Shown: positions 25,728 to 35,370 of the stretch, in pieces
Position numbering within the stretch: the first letter of the stretch is position 1
Layout of the letters: each line of letters opens with the position of its first letter
From: Vespertiliibacter pulmonis
GTDB taxonomy: Bacteria; Pseudomonadota; Gammaproteobacteria; Enterobacterales; Pasteurellaceae
Direction: 5' to 3'
Length of the DNA stretch: 64,000 bases
Assembly (NCBI RefSeq): GCF_013377275.1
Contig: NZ_CP016615.1
Coordinates: 1,312,830 to 1,376,829 of the forward strand
Program-made: the position numbers and the translations under genes
Notes under the pieces: generated by a model
Database searches by the model: none
The model's input: only the letters and a program-made list of their open reading frames with translations
Told to the model about the DNA's origin: nothing

Positions 25728-26144
25728 TTAGCTAAATAGTTTCCCAAAAACAGCTTTTGCACCTTGTTGTAGTAGTGCGTTAGTATCAAGATTCTTGAGA
25801 TCAAGATGCCCGTTTGGGCTTAGCGTATCAACAATTTTCGGTAAGAATTCTGATAATAAGTTTGGTGCATCATCTTTTGGAATACCAACTTCTTCAGCGG
25901 CATTATCTAAATGCTGTTTGCCGAAAATATCTAAAATTTGTGAATGAGAAATGGGTAAATTTTCATCTTTTCCAATCCAAGATTTAATAATTTGTTCAAG
26001 GCCATCTTGTTGGAATTTTTCAATGAGTCCTTGTATCCCACCTTGTGATTGTAAGAGTGCTTGAATAAGTTGAATAGCTTTATTTTGTCCTTCACTACCG
26101 CCAAGAACTGATGAAGCAAGAGAGCCTAATAGATTGTTTAACAT
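25728..26144 (-). CDS. YidB-like DUF937 protein
   Basis: 138-aa soluble protein of the DUF937/YidB family. Gly/Gln-rich N-terminus (MLNNLLGSLASSVLGGSEGQ), then helices typical of the family (LIEKFQQDGLEQIIKSWIGKDENLPIS), HSQILDIFGKQHLDNAAEEVGI and LLSEFLPKIVDTLSPNGHL. The molecular function of the family is unknown. It stands alone between the mlaA terminator and a USS hairpin; kdsB follows upstream on the same strand. Confidence 0.85.
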   Translation of the reverse strand: MLNNLLGSLASSVLGGSEGQNKAIQLIQALLQSQGGIQGLIEKFQQDGLEQIIKSWIGKDENLPISHSQILDIFGKQHLDNAAEEVGIPKDDAPNLLSEFLPKIVDTLSPNGHLDLKNLDTNALLQQGAKAVFGKLFS

Positions 26145-26165
26145 AATTTCTCCAATGGTTGATTG

Positions 26166-26225
26166 TAAGCGGTTAGATTATAAAAAATTTTGCATTTGCA
26201 AAAATTATATCAATTTCACCGCTTG
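26166..26225. terminator. USS inverted pair between kdsB and the yidB-like gene
   Basis: TAAGCGGTTAGATTAT and the opposing ACCGCTTG arm frame an AT-rich palindromic centre (TTTTGCATTTGCAAAA). Probable weak terminator for the minus-strand kdsB. Confidence 0.4.
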
Positions 26226-26986
26226 TTACTGATGATTTACTAAAATTTGACGAACCCTCTCTAGATCTTCTAAGGTATCAACTCCAACTTCAGGAGCTTC
26301 TAATGCGAGCTCAATGTGAATTTTTTCACCGTGCCATAATGCTCTTAATTGTTCTAATGATTCAAGTTGCTCAAGAATAGTAGGTTGCCAAGCGACATAC
26401 TGTTTTATAAATCCTGCTCGGTAGGCATAAATACCGAGATGGCGTAAATAATGCTGTTCAGTGACAAATAAATCACTACATTGCTGAATGTGATCTCGAG
26501 GGAAAGGTATTGTGGCACGAGAAAAATAGAGTGCCATACCATTTTTATCGCTAACCGTTTTTACGACATTAGGGTTTAAAAGTTCTTCTTTTGTTAAAAT
26601 TTTTACGGCAAGGGTTGCCATATTAACTTGGTACTGTTCTAAATTATCAGCAACTTGTTGCACAATTATAGGGGGATTAGTGGCTCATCACCCTGAATAT
26701 TTACAATGATTTCATTATCTGGAATTCCCATTTTATCAATGACTTCTGCTAGCCGTTCTGTACCAGATGTATGCTGATCTGAGGTTAAGCAGATCTCGCC
26801 TCCGAATTTTTCTACCACCTGAGCAATTTCTGTATGATCGGTTGCGACAATAACCCGTTTAGCTTTTGTTTTTTGAGCTTGTTCCCAAACATGTTGAATC
26901 ATTGGTTTCCCTGCAATATCTAGCAATGGTTTGCGAGGTAAGCGGGTTGAGGCATAACGAGCTGGAATAATAACGGTAAAACTCAT
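26226..26986 (-). pseudogene. kdsB: CMP-Kdo synthetase gene kdsB, disrupted by a one-base frameshift
   Basis: The enzyme activates Kdo with CTP for lipopolysaccharide core synthesis. The N-terminal part (26666-26986, [20 protein letters not shown] through [11 protein letters not shown]) ends at a premature stop. The remainder (26226-26663) continues in another frame with [23 protein letters not shown] and the rest of the family sequence. The shift lies in a run of five C on the coding strand (26671-26675). A sixth C would read [14 protein letters not shown], the family sequence, in one frame of about 253 aa. No other damage is seen. Because kdsB is normally essential, a base-call error, a short phase-variable tract or a second copy elsewhere should be weighed against true loss. 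Confidence 0.85.
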
Positions 26987-26995
26987 ATTACACTC

Positions 26996-27562
26996 CTAAA
27001 TTTTAGTGAGGTCAAATTGCTCTAAAACGATATGATTTGGTGTTTGGTAAAATTCTGCTAAAGCTTGACGTAGTATTTCAGCTCGTAGTGGTAATCCATT
27101 TTCTGCATAGTATTTTACCTGATTGTAAACCGCATTTTTAAAGGCAGAACTATCTCCAGCATCGCCAGTAAGATTGTCAGCACTGGCGAAGTAGCGGAAA
27201 TTTGCTGCCGTAGCTAGAATCCACTCGAGAGCTTGAGGTTTTACTTCAACTTGTTCAAATTCTCTTTGGCGTTCTGCTGAGCGTCCATCAGGTTCGTACC
27301 AATAGCCAAAGTCTTCCAGCTTACGCCGTTCTTTACCTGCAACAAGCCAATGAGAGATCTCGTGTAAGGCACTGCTATAAAAGCCGTGAGCAAATAAAAT
27401 GACATTATAAGGCCGTTCACTAGGGGTATTATTTTCATCTAAAAAAGCAGGAAGATAGATAGGATAGTCTCCTCCTGCTTCGAGACGAGTATTATAACTT
27501 TTTTCAAAACATTGATTAAAAATTGCGATCAGATCGTGGTAATTATGGCTATCTTGATTCAT
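26996..27562 (-). CDS. epmC: Elongation factor P hydroxylase EpmC
   Basis: 188-aa YfcM/EpmC protein, which hydroxylates the beta-lysylated lysine of elongation factor P. Family blocks are easy to follow against the E. coli protein: FNTRL-like YNTRLEAGGDYPIYLPA, ILFAHGFYSSALHEISHW with the metal-binding HExxH-like element (HEISH), FGYWYEPDGR and VEVKPQALEWI. It lies 9 bases upstream of kdsB on the same strand. Confidence 0.93.
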   Translation of the reverse strand: MNQDSHNYHDLIAIFNQCFEKSYNTRLEAGGDYPIYLPAFLDENNTPSERPYNVILFAHGFYSSALHEISHWLVAGKERRKLEDFGYWYEPDGRSAERQREFEQVEVKPQALEWILATAANFRYFASADNLTGDAGDSSAFKNAVYNQVKYYAENGLPLRAEILRQALAEFYQTPNHIVLEQFDLTKI

Positions 27563-27573
27563 TTTCTGCTCTT

Positions 27574-28137
27574 TTATCTAATATAACTGACAAAATCACC
27601 GATTGCTTCGGTTTGGCTTGCTAGGGTAATTTCTTTTTCTTCTTGAGGAGAGCCAATCATCAAAAGAGCGATGATTTTATCACATTCATTGCAATTAAAG
27701 GCTTGACGTATGGTTGAACCATTGATCCATTTATTACTAATCCAACAGGTTTCAAACCCTTGAGCATTAGCCGCTAATTGCATTGCATAAGTGGCGCAGC
27801 CTGCGGTGATCATTTGTTCCCAAGCGGGTACTTTAGCAATATCTTTTGTAATTTTAGCAACTACACCGATGACCATTGGCGCTCGTTCACTAAGTTTTTT
27901 TGCTTTTTTATATAATTCTTCATCTAGATCGAATTCTTCAATCACGTTTGAGAGCATTTTGTGAAATATAGGCATTCCGCTTTTTTCAATTACAACAAAA
28001 TGGTAGGGTTTTAGCTTGCCGTGGTCTGGTGCACGTAATCCTGCTTTTAAAATATTCTCAAGCTGTTCACGATTTGGGGCAATAGTGCCGAATTTTTTAC
28101 TAGAGCGACGGTGCTGTAATAAATATAACGAATCCAT
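27574..28137 (-). CDS. ydjA: Nitroreductase-family protein YdjA-like
   Basis: 187-aa FMN-dependent oxidoreductase of the short nitroreductase type. Signature HRRSSKKFG at the N-terminus (FMN phosphate binding), APDHGKLKPYHFVVI, CATYAMQLAANAQGFETCWISNKW and the C-terminal ALLMIGSPQEE. The size matches YdjA of E. coli (183 aa). The physiological substrate is unknown. It lies upstream of epmC by 11 bases on the same strand and is divergent from sppA. Confidence 0.88.
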   Translation of the reverse strand: MDSLYLLQHRRSSKKFGTIAPNREQLENILKAGLRAPDHGKLKPYHFVVIEKSGMPIFHKMLSNVIEEFDLDEELYKKAKKLSERAPMVIGVVAKITKDIAKVPAWEQMITAGCATYAMQLAANAQGFETCWISNKWINGSTIRQAFNCNECDKIIALLMIGSPQEEKEITLASQTEAIGDFVSYIR

Positions 28138-28245
28138 TGGGCGTACCTTCTTAAAAAAATTGTGCGAGAGAATAGCATATTTTGTTAAATTTAGGGCTGT
28201 TTTATGGTAGTTTAGTATAGAATTTTCCTTTCTAATGAGGGTGTT

Positions 28246-30117
28246 ATGTTAGCTATTTTTAAGTTAATTTATCGGGTATTTAGGTGTATTCGAGAGTTTG
28301 TTCTAAGCCTATTTTTTGTATTATTTGTTATGGTCTGTTTTGTTTTTGTTTCTTTATTACAGAGTGGAGATTCAGAGGCAACAAAAGTAACCGAATTTCA
28401 AAAAGGGGCATTACGTTTGGATTTAGACGGCTACTTAGCTGATAATCACGATGAGTTTGGTCAGTTTAATCGTTTGGTCCGATCTAAATTGGGTGGTGAG
28501 AGAACACCAAGCAAAATTTCTACGTTTGATGTTGTAAGAGCAATAGATAAAGCACAAAACGATGAAAAAATAACAGGACTTGTGTTAGATCTCCGCAATT
28601 TTGACGGAGGTGATTTTGCTTCTTTAGAATTTATTGGTAAAGCGATTGAAAATTTTAAAAGCAAGAATAAAGAAGTTATTGCAGTAGGAGAAAGTTACAG
28701 CCAATCACAATATTTTTTAGCGAGTTTTGCGGATAAAATTTATCTAAATAAGGCAGGTTTTGTAGATTTACACGGTTTAAATTATTCCACACTGTATTTT
28801 AAATCATTGTTAGAAAAAATTGATGTTGTACCACATATTTTCCGAGTTGGGACTTATAAATCTGCTGTTGAGCCTTTTTTACGTAATGATATGTCGCCAG
28901 AAGCAAAAGAAAATGCGAATTTATGGCTAAGTACATTATGGAAAAATTTTAAAACAAAAGTTGCAGAAAACCGGCATATTCCAGTTGGACAAGTATTGCC
29001 TGATATTTCTCAATATATTGAGCAATATAAGCTAGCAAAGGGCGATGATGCCCAATATGTTTTAAACCGTAATCTAGTTACGGAGCTGATGACTGATCAG
29101 AAGATCCATCAAATGTTACTTAATAAATTTGGCAAAGATACAGACGGTGAATTTAATCATATTGATTTTTTAGATTATGTAGAAAGCCTACCTGATCGTT
29201 TCAAGGTGAAAGGGAAAGATAAAATTGCGGTCATCAATGTAGAAGGTGAAATTACTTGGGGGAAGAGTGATAATGGGAATGCTGGTAGCCAAACTATTGT
29301 TGAATTATTACGAAAAGCTCGTGAAGATAATGACGTTAAAGGGGTTATTTTGCGTATTAACAGCCCAGGGGGAAGTGCGACAGCATCGGAGTTAATTCGT
29401 CAAGAAGTTGCAGCTATTCAAGGATCAGGAAAGCCTGTAGTTGCATCAATGGGCGGAATGGCAGCATCTGGTGGATATTGGATTGCGGCAACAAGTGATA
29501 AAATTATTGCTAGTCCAAATACATTAACGGGTTCAATTGGTATTTTTGGTTTGGCTGTTAGCTATGAGAAAGCGGCTAAAAATCTTGGAATATCGCAAGA
29601 TGGTATTAGCACTTCGCCATTAGCTCAAGCAGTTGGGTTCAAAACGCTTTCTAAAGAGCAAGGTGAGATTATTCAAATTAGTATTGAAAATGGCTATGAT
29701 CGTTTCTTAACCCTTGTAAGTAGTGGGCGAAAAATGAGTAAGTCAGAGGTGGATAAAGTTGCTCAAGGCCAAGTCTGGTTGGGTGAAACGGCCTTAAAAA
29801 AAGGTTTAGTTGATGAGCTTGGTGATTTTGATACGGCGTATCAAGCCGTTACAACATTGGTTAATCAGCAATGTCAAAAAAATGGTAAAGAGCCAATATC
29901 ACAGTTTGTTACCCAGTGGTTTGTTGAACAGGATAATGACTTAATAAGCCAAATAATGCGAGATTTTAATATGCATATTAGTGCAAATATAAAACTAACC
30001 CAATATTTAGGCTTATCAGATTCAAAATCTCTGCAAAAAAGCACAGATTTACTCACTAAATTTAATGATCCAAAACAGACGTATTTATATTGTTTGAATT
30101 GCGGAACCGTTAAATAA
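28246..30117 (+). CDS. sppA: Signal peptide peptidase SppA (protease IV)
   Basis: 623-aa inner-membrane protease with two tandem ClpP-like halves that degrades cleaved signal peptides. N-terminal membrane anchor at about residues 18-38. The catalytic dyad is spread over the halves as in E. coli: Lys205 in VGTYKSAVEPF and Ser408 in GGMAASGGYWIA. Other blocks: INSPGGSATASELIR and TLTGSIGIFG. Full length and intact. It ends before a USS inverted pair (30137-30180). Confidence 0.95.
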   Translation: MLAIFKLIYRVFRCIREFVLSLFFVLFVMVCFVFVSLLQSGDSEATKVTEFQKGALRLDLDGYLADNHDEFGQFNRLVRSKLGGERTPSKISTFDVVRAIDKAQNDEKITGLVLDLRNFDGGDFASLEFIGKAIENFKSKNKEVIAVGESYSQSQYFLASFADKIYLNKAGFVDLHGLNYSTLYFKSLLEKIDVVPHIFRVGTYKSAVEPFLRNDMSPEAKENANLWLSTLWKNFKTKVAENRHIPVGQVLPDISQYIEQYKLAKGDDAQYVLNRNLVTELMTDQKIHQMLLNKFGKDTDGEFNHIDFLDYVESLPDRFKVKGKDKIAVINVEGEITWGKSDNGNAGSQTIVELLRKAREDNDVKGVILRINSPGGSATASELIRQEVAAIQGSGKPVVASMGGMAASGGYWIAATSDKIIASPNTLTGSIGIFGLAVSYEKAAKNLGISQDGISTSPLAQAVGFKTLSKEQGEIIQISIENGYDRFLTLVSSGRKMSKSEVDKVAQGQVWLGETALKKGLVDELGDFDTAYQAVTTLVNQQCQKNGKEPISQFVTQWFVEQDNDLISQIMRDFNMHISANIKLTQYLGLSDSKSLQKSTDLLTKFNDPKQTYLYCLNCGTVK

Positions 30118-30136
30118 TCTGTGAATTAAAACTTAA

Positions 30137-30180
30137 CAAGCGGTCGGATTATGCAAAAATTTTGCTAATCTAACCGCTTG
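30137..30180. terminator. USS inverted pair after sppA
   Basis: CAAGCGGT..GATTA and TAATC.AACCGCTTG arms surround GCAAAAATTTTGC. This is the standard USS hairpin of this genome, without an external T run. Confidence 0.5.
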
Positions 30181-30279
30181 CTTAGATGTAAATTTTTAAA
30201 GATCATACATTCGAGATTGCAAAATAGTTCATAGCCCTTTAAACTTCCTAGCAATTTTTTCACTTAGATATTAATAACC

Positions 30280-31302
30280 ATGACGGATACTACGGAAATG
30301 CTCTCTATTGGGCAACAGCTTAAAAATGCACGTGAAGCACTGAATCTTTCTATTACAGATGTTGCACAAAAAACAAACTTAAAGAAAGCACATCTTGAGG
30401 CGATTGAAGAGGATATTTTTATCCTGCCTAACGTTCCTCCTACGTTTATGCGAGGCTATGTTCGCAACTATTTACGTTTTCTACGTTTGCCTGAAGAACT
30501 AGTAAGTACAGTTAATTATGGAGAAGTAACTATTCCTAAAGAAGTAAAACGTACAGTTACTACCTCTATTCCTGTTAAAAATAATCAAAAATCACAAACT
30601 CGCTGGGTAAAATGGCTAACGTGGATCATTTTATTGGCTGCAATTGGTATGACACTAGCGTGGTGGTGGCAGGAACATAAAAAGGAGCAGGCAAGTAGCG
30701 CAGAATTAGTTAGTAATGTTGTGGAAGTCATACCTGCAGAGAATGCAGTAGAAAATAGTGTTGAGTTACCTGTTGCACTAAATTCACAAGAGGTTTCTCA
30801 AGCTTCATCAACGCCAGAGAATACGCAAAATAATGATGCAAATTCTTTAGCGAATAATAATGAGATGTCGAGTGTCGCTATTCAGCCAAATGTTGGGCAA
30901 GCAGTAGATATTCCTGTTGAAGTAAAAACAACGAATGAGCAATCTGTTCAAGCGGTAAGTTCTGAGCCTGTTAATGTATTGCAACAACCAACGATTGAGG
31001 AAAATACGCAAGCTAAACCAGATGATGCTAATACTGATACTACAGCACAAGCAGTTGGTAATGATGAGCTACGTATTGAAATTACAAATGCAGCAAGTTG
31101 GATTACTGTGCGTGGCGTAAAAAATAAAAAATTAGCAGAAAAATTATATAATGCAGGTGAAGTATTGACGTTTAATGGCAATGAACAGTATCGTTTAACT
31201 GTAGGAGCACCTGCGAATGTCAAAATTTATTATAAAGGGCAACAAGTACCATTAAAAATCGATGGTCGTGTTGCACGTTTTAAACTTCCTTTAGCGAATT
31301 AA
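30280..31302 (+). CDS. rodZ: Cytoskeletal protein RodZ
   Basis: 340-aa bitopic inner-membrane protein that links MreB to the cell-wall elongation machinery. N-terminal HTH_25 domain ([20 protein letters not shown], then [27 protein letters not shown]), single membrane helix at about 109-130 ([19 protein letters not shown]), a low-complexity Gln/Asn/Ala-rich periplasmic linker, and a C-terminal DUF4115 domain (about 255-340). First gene of rodZ-ispG-hisS-yfgM, with 2 bases between it and ispG. Confidence 0.94.
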   Translation: MTDTTEMLSIGQQLKNAREALNLSITDVAQKTNLKKAHLEAIEEDIFILPNVPPTFMRGYVRNYLRFLRLPEELVSTVNYGEVTIPKEVKRTVTTSIPVKNNQKSQTRWVKWLTWIILLAAIGMTLAWWWQEHKKEQASSAELVSNVVEVIPAENAVENSVELPVALNSQEVSQASSTPENTQNNDANSLANNNEMSSVAIQPNVGQAVDIPVEVKTTNEQSVQAVSSEPVNVLQQPTIEENTQAKPDDANTDTTAQAVGNDELRIEITNAASWITVRGVKNKKLAEKLYNAGEVLTFNGNEQYRLTVGAPANVKIYYKGQQVPLKIDGRVARFKLPLAN

Positions 31303-31304
31303 AA

Positions 31305-32414
31305 ATGTTGAAAGAACCACCAATTAAACGCCGTAAATCAACACAAATTTTTGTGGGCAATGTTCCTGTCGGCGGTGATGCGCCTATTGCGGTACAGTCA
31401 ATGACAAATACTCGTACCACAGATGTCGAAGCAACTGTAGCGCAAATTAAAGCTCTAGAACGTGTTGGGGCTGATATTGTGCGAGTTTCTGTGCCAACAA
31501 TGGATGCGGCAGAAGCCTTTAAATTGATTAAGCAACAAGTAAATGTACCGCTTGTTGCGGATATTCATTTTGATTACCGCATTGCATTAAAAGTAGCAGA
31601 ATATGGTGTTGATTGTTTACGAATAAACCCAGGTAACATTGGTAAAGAAGAGCGTATTCGTGCAGTGGTAGATTGCGCTCGTGATAAAAATATTCCTATT
31701 CGAATTGGGGTAAACGCTGGCTCATTAGAAAAAGATATTCAAGAAAAATTTGGTGAACCTACACCAGAAGCTTTATTGGAATCTGCTTTACGTCATGTTG
31801 AGATTTTAGATCGTCTTAATTTTGAGCAGTTTAAGGTTAGTGTTAAAGCCTCCGATGTTTTTTTAGCGGTAGAATCTTACCGCTTGCTAGCTAAGGCAAT
31901 TAAACAACCTATCCATTTAGGTATTACAGAAGCTGGTGGTGCAAGAGCAGGAGCGGTAAAATCAGCAATTGGTTTAGGATTGTTGATTTCGGAAGGTATT
32001 GGCGATACGCTTAGAGTTTCGCTAGCAGCAGATCCAGTTGAGGAAATTAAAGTAGGCTTTGATATTCTGAAATCGTTACGAGTACGCTCTCGAGGGATCA
32101 ACTTTATTGCTTGTCCAACTTGCTCACGTCAAGAATTTGATGTGATTGGAACTGTTAATGCTTTAGAACAGCGATTGGAAGATATTATTACCCCAATGGA
32201 CGTCTCAATTATTGGTTGTGTGGTGAATGGCCCAGGCGAAGCATTAGTGTCTGATCTTGGTGTAACAGGTAGTAATAAAATGAGTGGTTTTTACCTTGAT
32301 GGAGTGCGTCAGAAAGAGCGGTTTGATAATGATAAATTGATCGACCAGCTTGAAGCTAAAATCCGTGCCAGAATTGCAAATGAACATAATCGTATTGATG
32401 TTGCTCAAGTTTAG
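31305..32414 (+). CDS. ispG: 4-hydroxy-3-methylbut-2-enyl diphosphate synthase IspG
   Basis: 369-aa iron-sulfur enzyme of the MEP isoprenoid pathway, converting MEcPP to HMBPP. TIM-barrel part with [15 protein letters not shown] near the start. The [4Fe-4S] ligands are in [11 protein letters not shown] and [11 protein letters not shown] near the C-terminus. Normal length. Cotranscribed with rodZ and hisS. dxr, another enzyme of the pathway, is at the other end of the window. Confidence 0.97.
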   Translation: MLKEPPIKRRKSTQIFVGNVPVGGDAPIAVQSMTNTRTTDVEATVAQIKALERVGADIVRVSVPTMDAAEAFKLIKQQVNVPLVADIHFDYRIALKVAEYGVDCLRINPGNIGKEERIRAVVDCARDKNIPIRIGVNAGSLEKDIQEKFGEPTPEALLESALRHVEILDRLNFEQFKVSVKASDVFLAVESYRLLAKAIKQPIHLGITEAGGARAGAVKSAIGLGLLISEGIGDTLRVSLAADPVEEIKVGFDILKSLRVRSRGINFIACPTCSRQEFDVIGTVNALEQRLEDIITPMDVSIIGCVVNGPGEALVSDLGVTGSNKMSGFYLDGVRQKERFDNDKLIDQLEAKIRARIANEHNRIDVAQV

Positions 32415-32479
32415 CCATTTCTTGTATAAGTTTATAAGTAGAAAGTAAATAATTTTAAGACGATTTAGGAATATAAATA

Positions 32480-33775
32480 ATGTCAAAAATAATTAAAGCA
32501 TTGCGTGGTATGAATGATGCTTCCCCAACAGATACGCCGTTATGGCAATGGGTAGAAGAGCAGATTCGTAATACCTTTGCAAGTTATGGTTACAATGAAA
32601 TTCGTAGCCCAATAATGGAATCAACAAATCTATTTAAGCGTGGCGTGGGCGAAGCAACAGATATTGTAGAAAAAGAGATGTTCACGTTTTCTCGTGATGA
32701 AGAAGCGAGTGAAAGTTTTACGTTACGTCCTGAAGGAACGGCAGGTTGTGTACGAGCAGCGATTGAACACGGTTGGATTTATAATCAAGAACAGCGTTTA
32801 TGGTATATCGGTCCAATGTTTCGTTATGAACGTCCACAAAAAGGGCGCTATCGTCAATTTCACCAAGCTGGGGTAGAAATTTTTGGCATTCCTAATGCAG
32901 AGGCGGATGCGGAACTAATTATTTTAACCGCATGTTTATGGAAAAAATTAGGCATTCACCAACAGGTTACACTGCAAATAAACTCAATTGGCGGTTTAGA
33001 AGTACGAACAAAATACCGTGAGGCGTTAGTGGCTTTTTTACAACAACACCTAGATGTATTAAAGCAAGATCCAGATAGTGAACGCCGTTTAACAACTAAT
33101 CCATTGCGTATTTTAGATACTAAAAACCAAGCCTTACAAGAAGTGCTAAATAACGCACCGAAACTACATGATTTTCTTGACGAAGAATCTAAAGCACATT
33201 TCGCAAAATTATGTGAAATTTTAGATCAAATGGGTATTGCTTATGAAGTCAATCAAAAGTTAGTGCGTGGTTTAGATTACTATAATAAAACAGTATTTGA
33301 ATGGGTAACAACAGCGTTAGGGGCACAAGGTACAGTTTGTGGTGGTGGGCGTTATGATGGCTTAGTCGAGCAACTTGGCGGACACGCTACATCAGGTGTT
33401 GGCTTTGCTATGGGGCTAGAGCGTTTAGTGTTATTAGTGCAAGAAGTTAATCCAAATATTGTGTTACCACGAAGCGTAGAGGTTTATGTGATTTATTCGG
33501 GAGAGGGGACAACTGCAGCCGCTTTTGAGCTTGCGGAAAATCTTAGAACCGCATTTCCAAATAGACGTATAATGCTACATACGAGTGGCGGTAATTTCAA
33601 AAAACAATTTAAACGAGCAGATAAATTAGGAGCAAAAATTGCGTTGGTGCTTGGCGAAAGTGAAGTGTTAGATAAAACCGTTGTTATCAAAGATCTATCA
33701 GGCAATTTAGACCAAATTACTGTTGCACAGGCTGACTTAACAACAGTTTTAGCGCCCTATTTTGAGGAGAAATAA
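32480..33775 (+). CDS. hisS: Histidyl-tRNA synthetase
   Basis: 431-aa class II synthetase charging tRNA-His. Motif 1 region [18 protein letters not shown]; motif 2 [18 protein letters not shown]; histidine motifs [13 protein letters not shown] and [14 protein letters not shown]; motif 3 [14 protein letters not shown]-terminal anticodon-binding domain (about 330-431). Normal length. Two bases separate it from yfgM. Confidence 0.97.
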   Translation: MSKIIKALRGMNDASPTDTPLWQWVEEQIRNTFASYGYNEIRSPIMESTNLFKRGVGEATDIVEKEMFTFSRDEEASESFTLRPEGTAGCVRAAIEHGWIYNQEQRLWYIGPMFRYERPQKGRYRQFHQAGVEIFGIPNAEADAELIILTACLWKKLGIHQQVTLQINSIGGLEVRTKYREALVAFLQQHLDVLKQDPDSERRLTTNPLRILDTKNQALQEVLNNAPKLHDFLDEESKAHFAKLCEILDQMGIAYEVNQKLVRGLDYYNKTVFEWVTTALGAQGTVCGGGRYDGLVEQLGGHATSGVGFAMGLERLVLLVQEVNPNIVLPRSVEVYVIYSGEGTTAAAFELAENLRTAFPNRRIMLHTSGGNFKKQFKRADKLGAKIALVLGESEVLDKTVVIKDLSGNLDQITVAQADLTTVLAPYFEEK

Positions 33776-33777
33776 TA

Positions 33778-34395
33778 ATGAGTGATTATTACAATAGTAC
33801 GGAAGAGCAACAATTTAACGAAGCTAAAAATTGGTTTAAAAAGAATGGAATGCCGATTTTATTAGCTATTTGTGTAATTTCTGGAGCAAGTTTTGGTTGG
33901 CAGTATTGGAAAAAGCACCAAATTGATGTTGCTGTACAGACCTCAGAAAATTATCAGCAAGTGATTGAAAATTATTTACAAAATCCTACGAAAAACGCAC
34001 CGCTTGTAGATAAATTTATCAGCGAAAATAAAAGTGCTTATGCCGTTTTAGCTCAACTGGAATTAGCAAAACAGCAAGTAGAAAAAGCTGATTTTTCAGG
34101 AGCTAAAACGCAATTAGAACAAGCATTGTTAGCCACAGAAGATACAACATTGCAAAACATTATTCGTTTTCGTTTGGCTTTGGTAGAGTATCAACTGGGT
34201 AATTTTGATAGCGCTTTGTCTGTCTTGGAAAAAGTACAAGATAAAGCGTGGCAGTTGCGTAAGCAAATTTTAACTGGGGATTTATTCGTTGCTAAAGCTG
34301 ATAAAGAGGCTGCAAAAGCAGTATATGAACAAGCTAAAATAAATGCTACAGAGCAGGAAAAAGTATTGATTGATATTCGATTGAATAATTTATGA
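33778..34395 (+). CDS. yfgM: YfgM, ancillary SecYEG/PpiD-associated membrane protein
   Basis: 205-aa protein with a cytoplasmic N-terminus (YYNSTEEQQFNEAKNWFKKN), a single membrane helix at about residues 24-42, and a periplasmic tetratricopeptide-like domain (EKADFSGAKTQLEQAL, then VEYQLGNFDSALSVLEKV). In E. coli YfgM works with PpiD at the Sec translocon. It directly follows hisS, the conserved order; bamB, which follows yfgM in enterobacteria, is absent, and a strong terminator ends the operon. Confidence 0.92.
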   Translation: MSDYYNSTEEQQFNEAKNWFKKNGMPILLAICVISGASFGWQYWKKHQIDVAVQTSENYQQVIENYLQNPTKNAPLVDKFISENKSAYAVLAQLELAKQQVEKADFSGAKTQLEQALLATEDTTLQNIIRFRLALVEYQLGNFDSALSVLEKVQDKAWQLRKQILTGDLFVAKADKEAAKAVYEQAKINATEQEKVLIDIRLNNL

Positions 34396-34398
34396 TGT

Positions 34399-34426
34399 AA
34401 AAAAGCGACCTAAAGGTCGCTTTTTT
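34399..34426 (+). terminator. Terminator of the rodZ-ispG-hisS-yfgM operon
   Basis: AAAAAAGCGACC / GGTCGCTTTTTT with a TAAA loop, a perfect 12-bp stem ending in T6. Confidence 0.9.
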
Positions 34427-34441
34427 GTGAATAAGATCACA
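34426..34441. promoter_or_regulatory. Perfect CRP-site palindrome upstream of pnuC
   Basis: TGTGAATAAGATCACA matches TGTGA-N6-TCACA exactly. It lies 78 bases before the pnuC ATG and overlaps the last T of the upstream terminator. Activation by CRP-cAMP is inferred. Confidence 0.75.
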
Positions 34442-34519
34442 GAAATAAAATGTACTTGTGAAAGTTTTTAATGAACAGGCGATAATATTGCGGTTAAATA
34501 TAAATATTTTGGAGTTTCT

Positions 34520-35209
34520 ATGAATTCAACGCAGATCGTGCAACAACTTAAACACGAATTTTTAGATGGCTGGAAGCCATTCGAAGTTATTTGGCTTTTC
34601 TTATTTATTGCCTTACAAATTGGTGTCTATATTTATAACCCTGATTCTGTGTTAGGAATGATTGCGGGTATCTCTGGGCTTGTCTGTAATGTATTTATTA
34701 CTAAAGGAAAAATCAGTAACTATTTATTTGGGCTAATTTTTGCATATAGTTACTTCTATGTTTCTTGGGGAGCGAACTATCTCGGGGAAATGAATACAAC
34801 GTTATATGTTTATATTCCTGCTCAATTTATCGGCTATTTCCTTTGGAAACAAAATATGCAGAAAGAGTCTGGAGCAGATACTGTTATCGTTAAGTCTTTG
34901 AGTATAAAAGGCGCAATTCTTGTTGTTGCATTAATGACAGTTGGAACATTAATCTTTGTTCAAATATTGAATGCGGCAGGCGGAAGCTCTACTGGATTAG
35001 ACGGTTTAACAACGATTATAGTTGTGGCAGCGCAAGCCTTAATGTTATTGCGTTATCGTGAGCAGTGGTTGCTATGGATTTTATTGAATGTGCTATCTAT
35101 TATTCTTTGGGCAGATAATACGTCAATGTACCTTATGTACTCTGCTTATTTGCTAAATTCAGTGTATGGCTATTACAACTGGATAAAATTACAAAAAGCA
35201 AAAAATTAA
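34520..35209 (+). CDS. pnuC: Nicotinamide riboside transporter PnuC
   Basis: 229-aa integral membrane protein, about seven membrane helices, for facilitated uptake of nicotinamide riboside. Family residues are visible in GWKPFEVIWLFLFIALQIGV, ISGLVCNVFITKGKISNYLFG, YVYIPAQFIGYFLW and the end LLNSVYGYYNWIKLQ. In NAD-requiring Pasteurellaceae this is the uptake route for the V-factor precursor. GGAG stands before the ATG. Monocistronic between two terminators. Confidence 0.95.
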   Translation: MNSTQIVQQLKHEFLDGWKPFEVIWLFLFIALQIGVYIYNPDSVLGMIAGISGLVCNVFITKGKISNYLFGLIFAYSYFYVSWGANYLGEMNTTLYVYIPAQFIGYFLWKQNMQKESGADTVIVKSLSIKGAILVVALMTVGTLIFVQILNAAGGSSTGLDGLTTIIVVAAQALMLLRYREQWLLWILLNVLSIILWADNTSMYLMYSAYLLNSVYGYYNWIKLQKAKN

Positions 35210-35218
35210 GAAAGTGAT

Positions 35219-35274
35219 CAAGCGGTAAGATTATGCAGATAAATTGCAAATTTTGGTGATAATCTTACCGCTTG
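35219..35274. terminator. USS hairpin after pnuC
   Basis: CAAGCGGTAAGATTAT / ATAATCTTACCGCTTG, 16-base perfect arms around an AT-rich centre with GCAGATAAATTGC. Confidence 0.65.
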
Positions 35275-35370
35275 TATCAGTGAAAAGTTGTTCTAAATCA
35301 ATGCTAGATCTTCTCAATAGCCATTTTTTCCGTTATTCTGTATCTAAATTTCCCCAAGTATTTTTAAACC

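Noticed and set aside
26226-26663. Independent gene starting at the internal methionine after the kdsB break
   Set aside because: The sequence is the ordinary C-terminal two-thirds of KdsB joined by a one-base shift, with no ribosome-binding site of its own.
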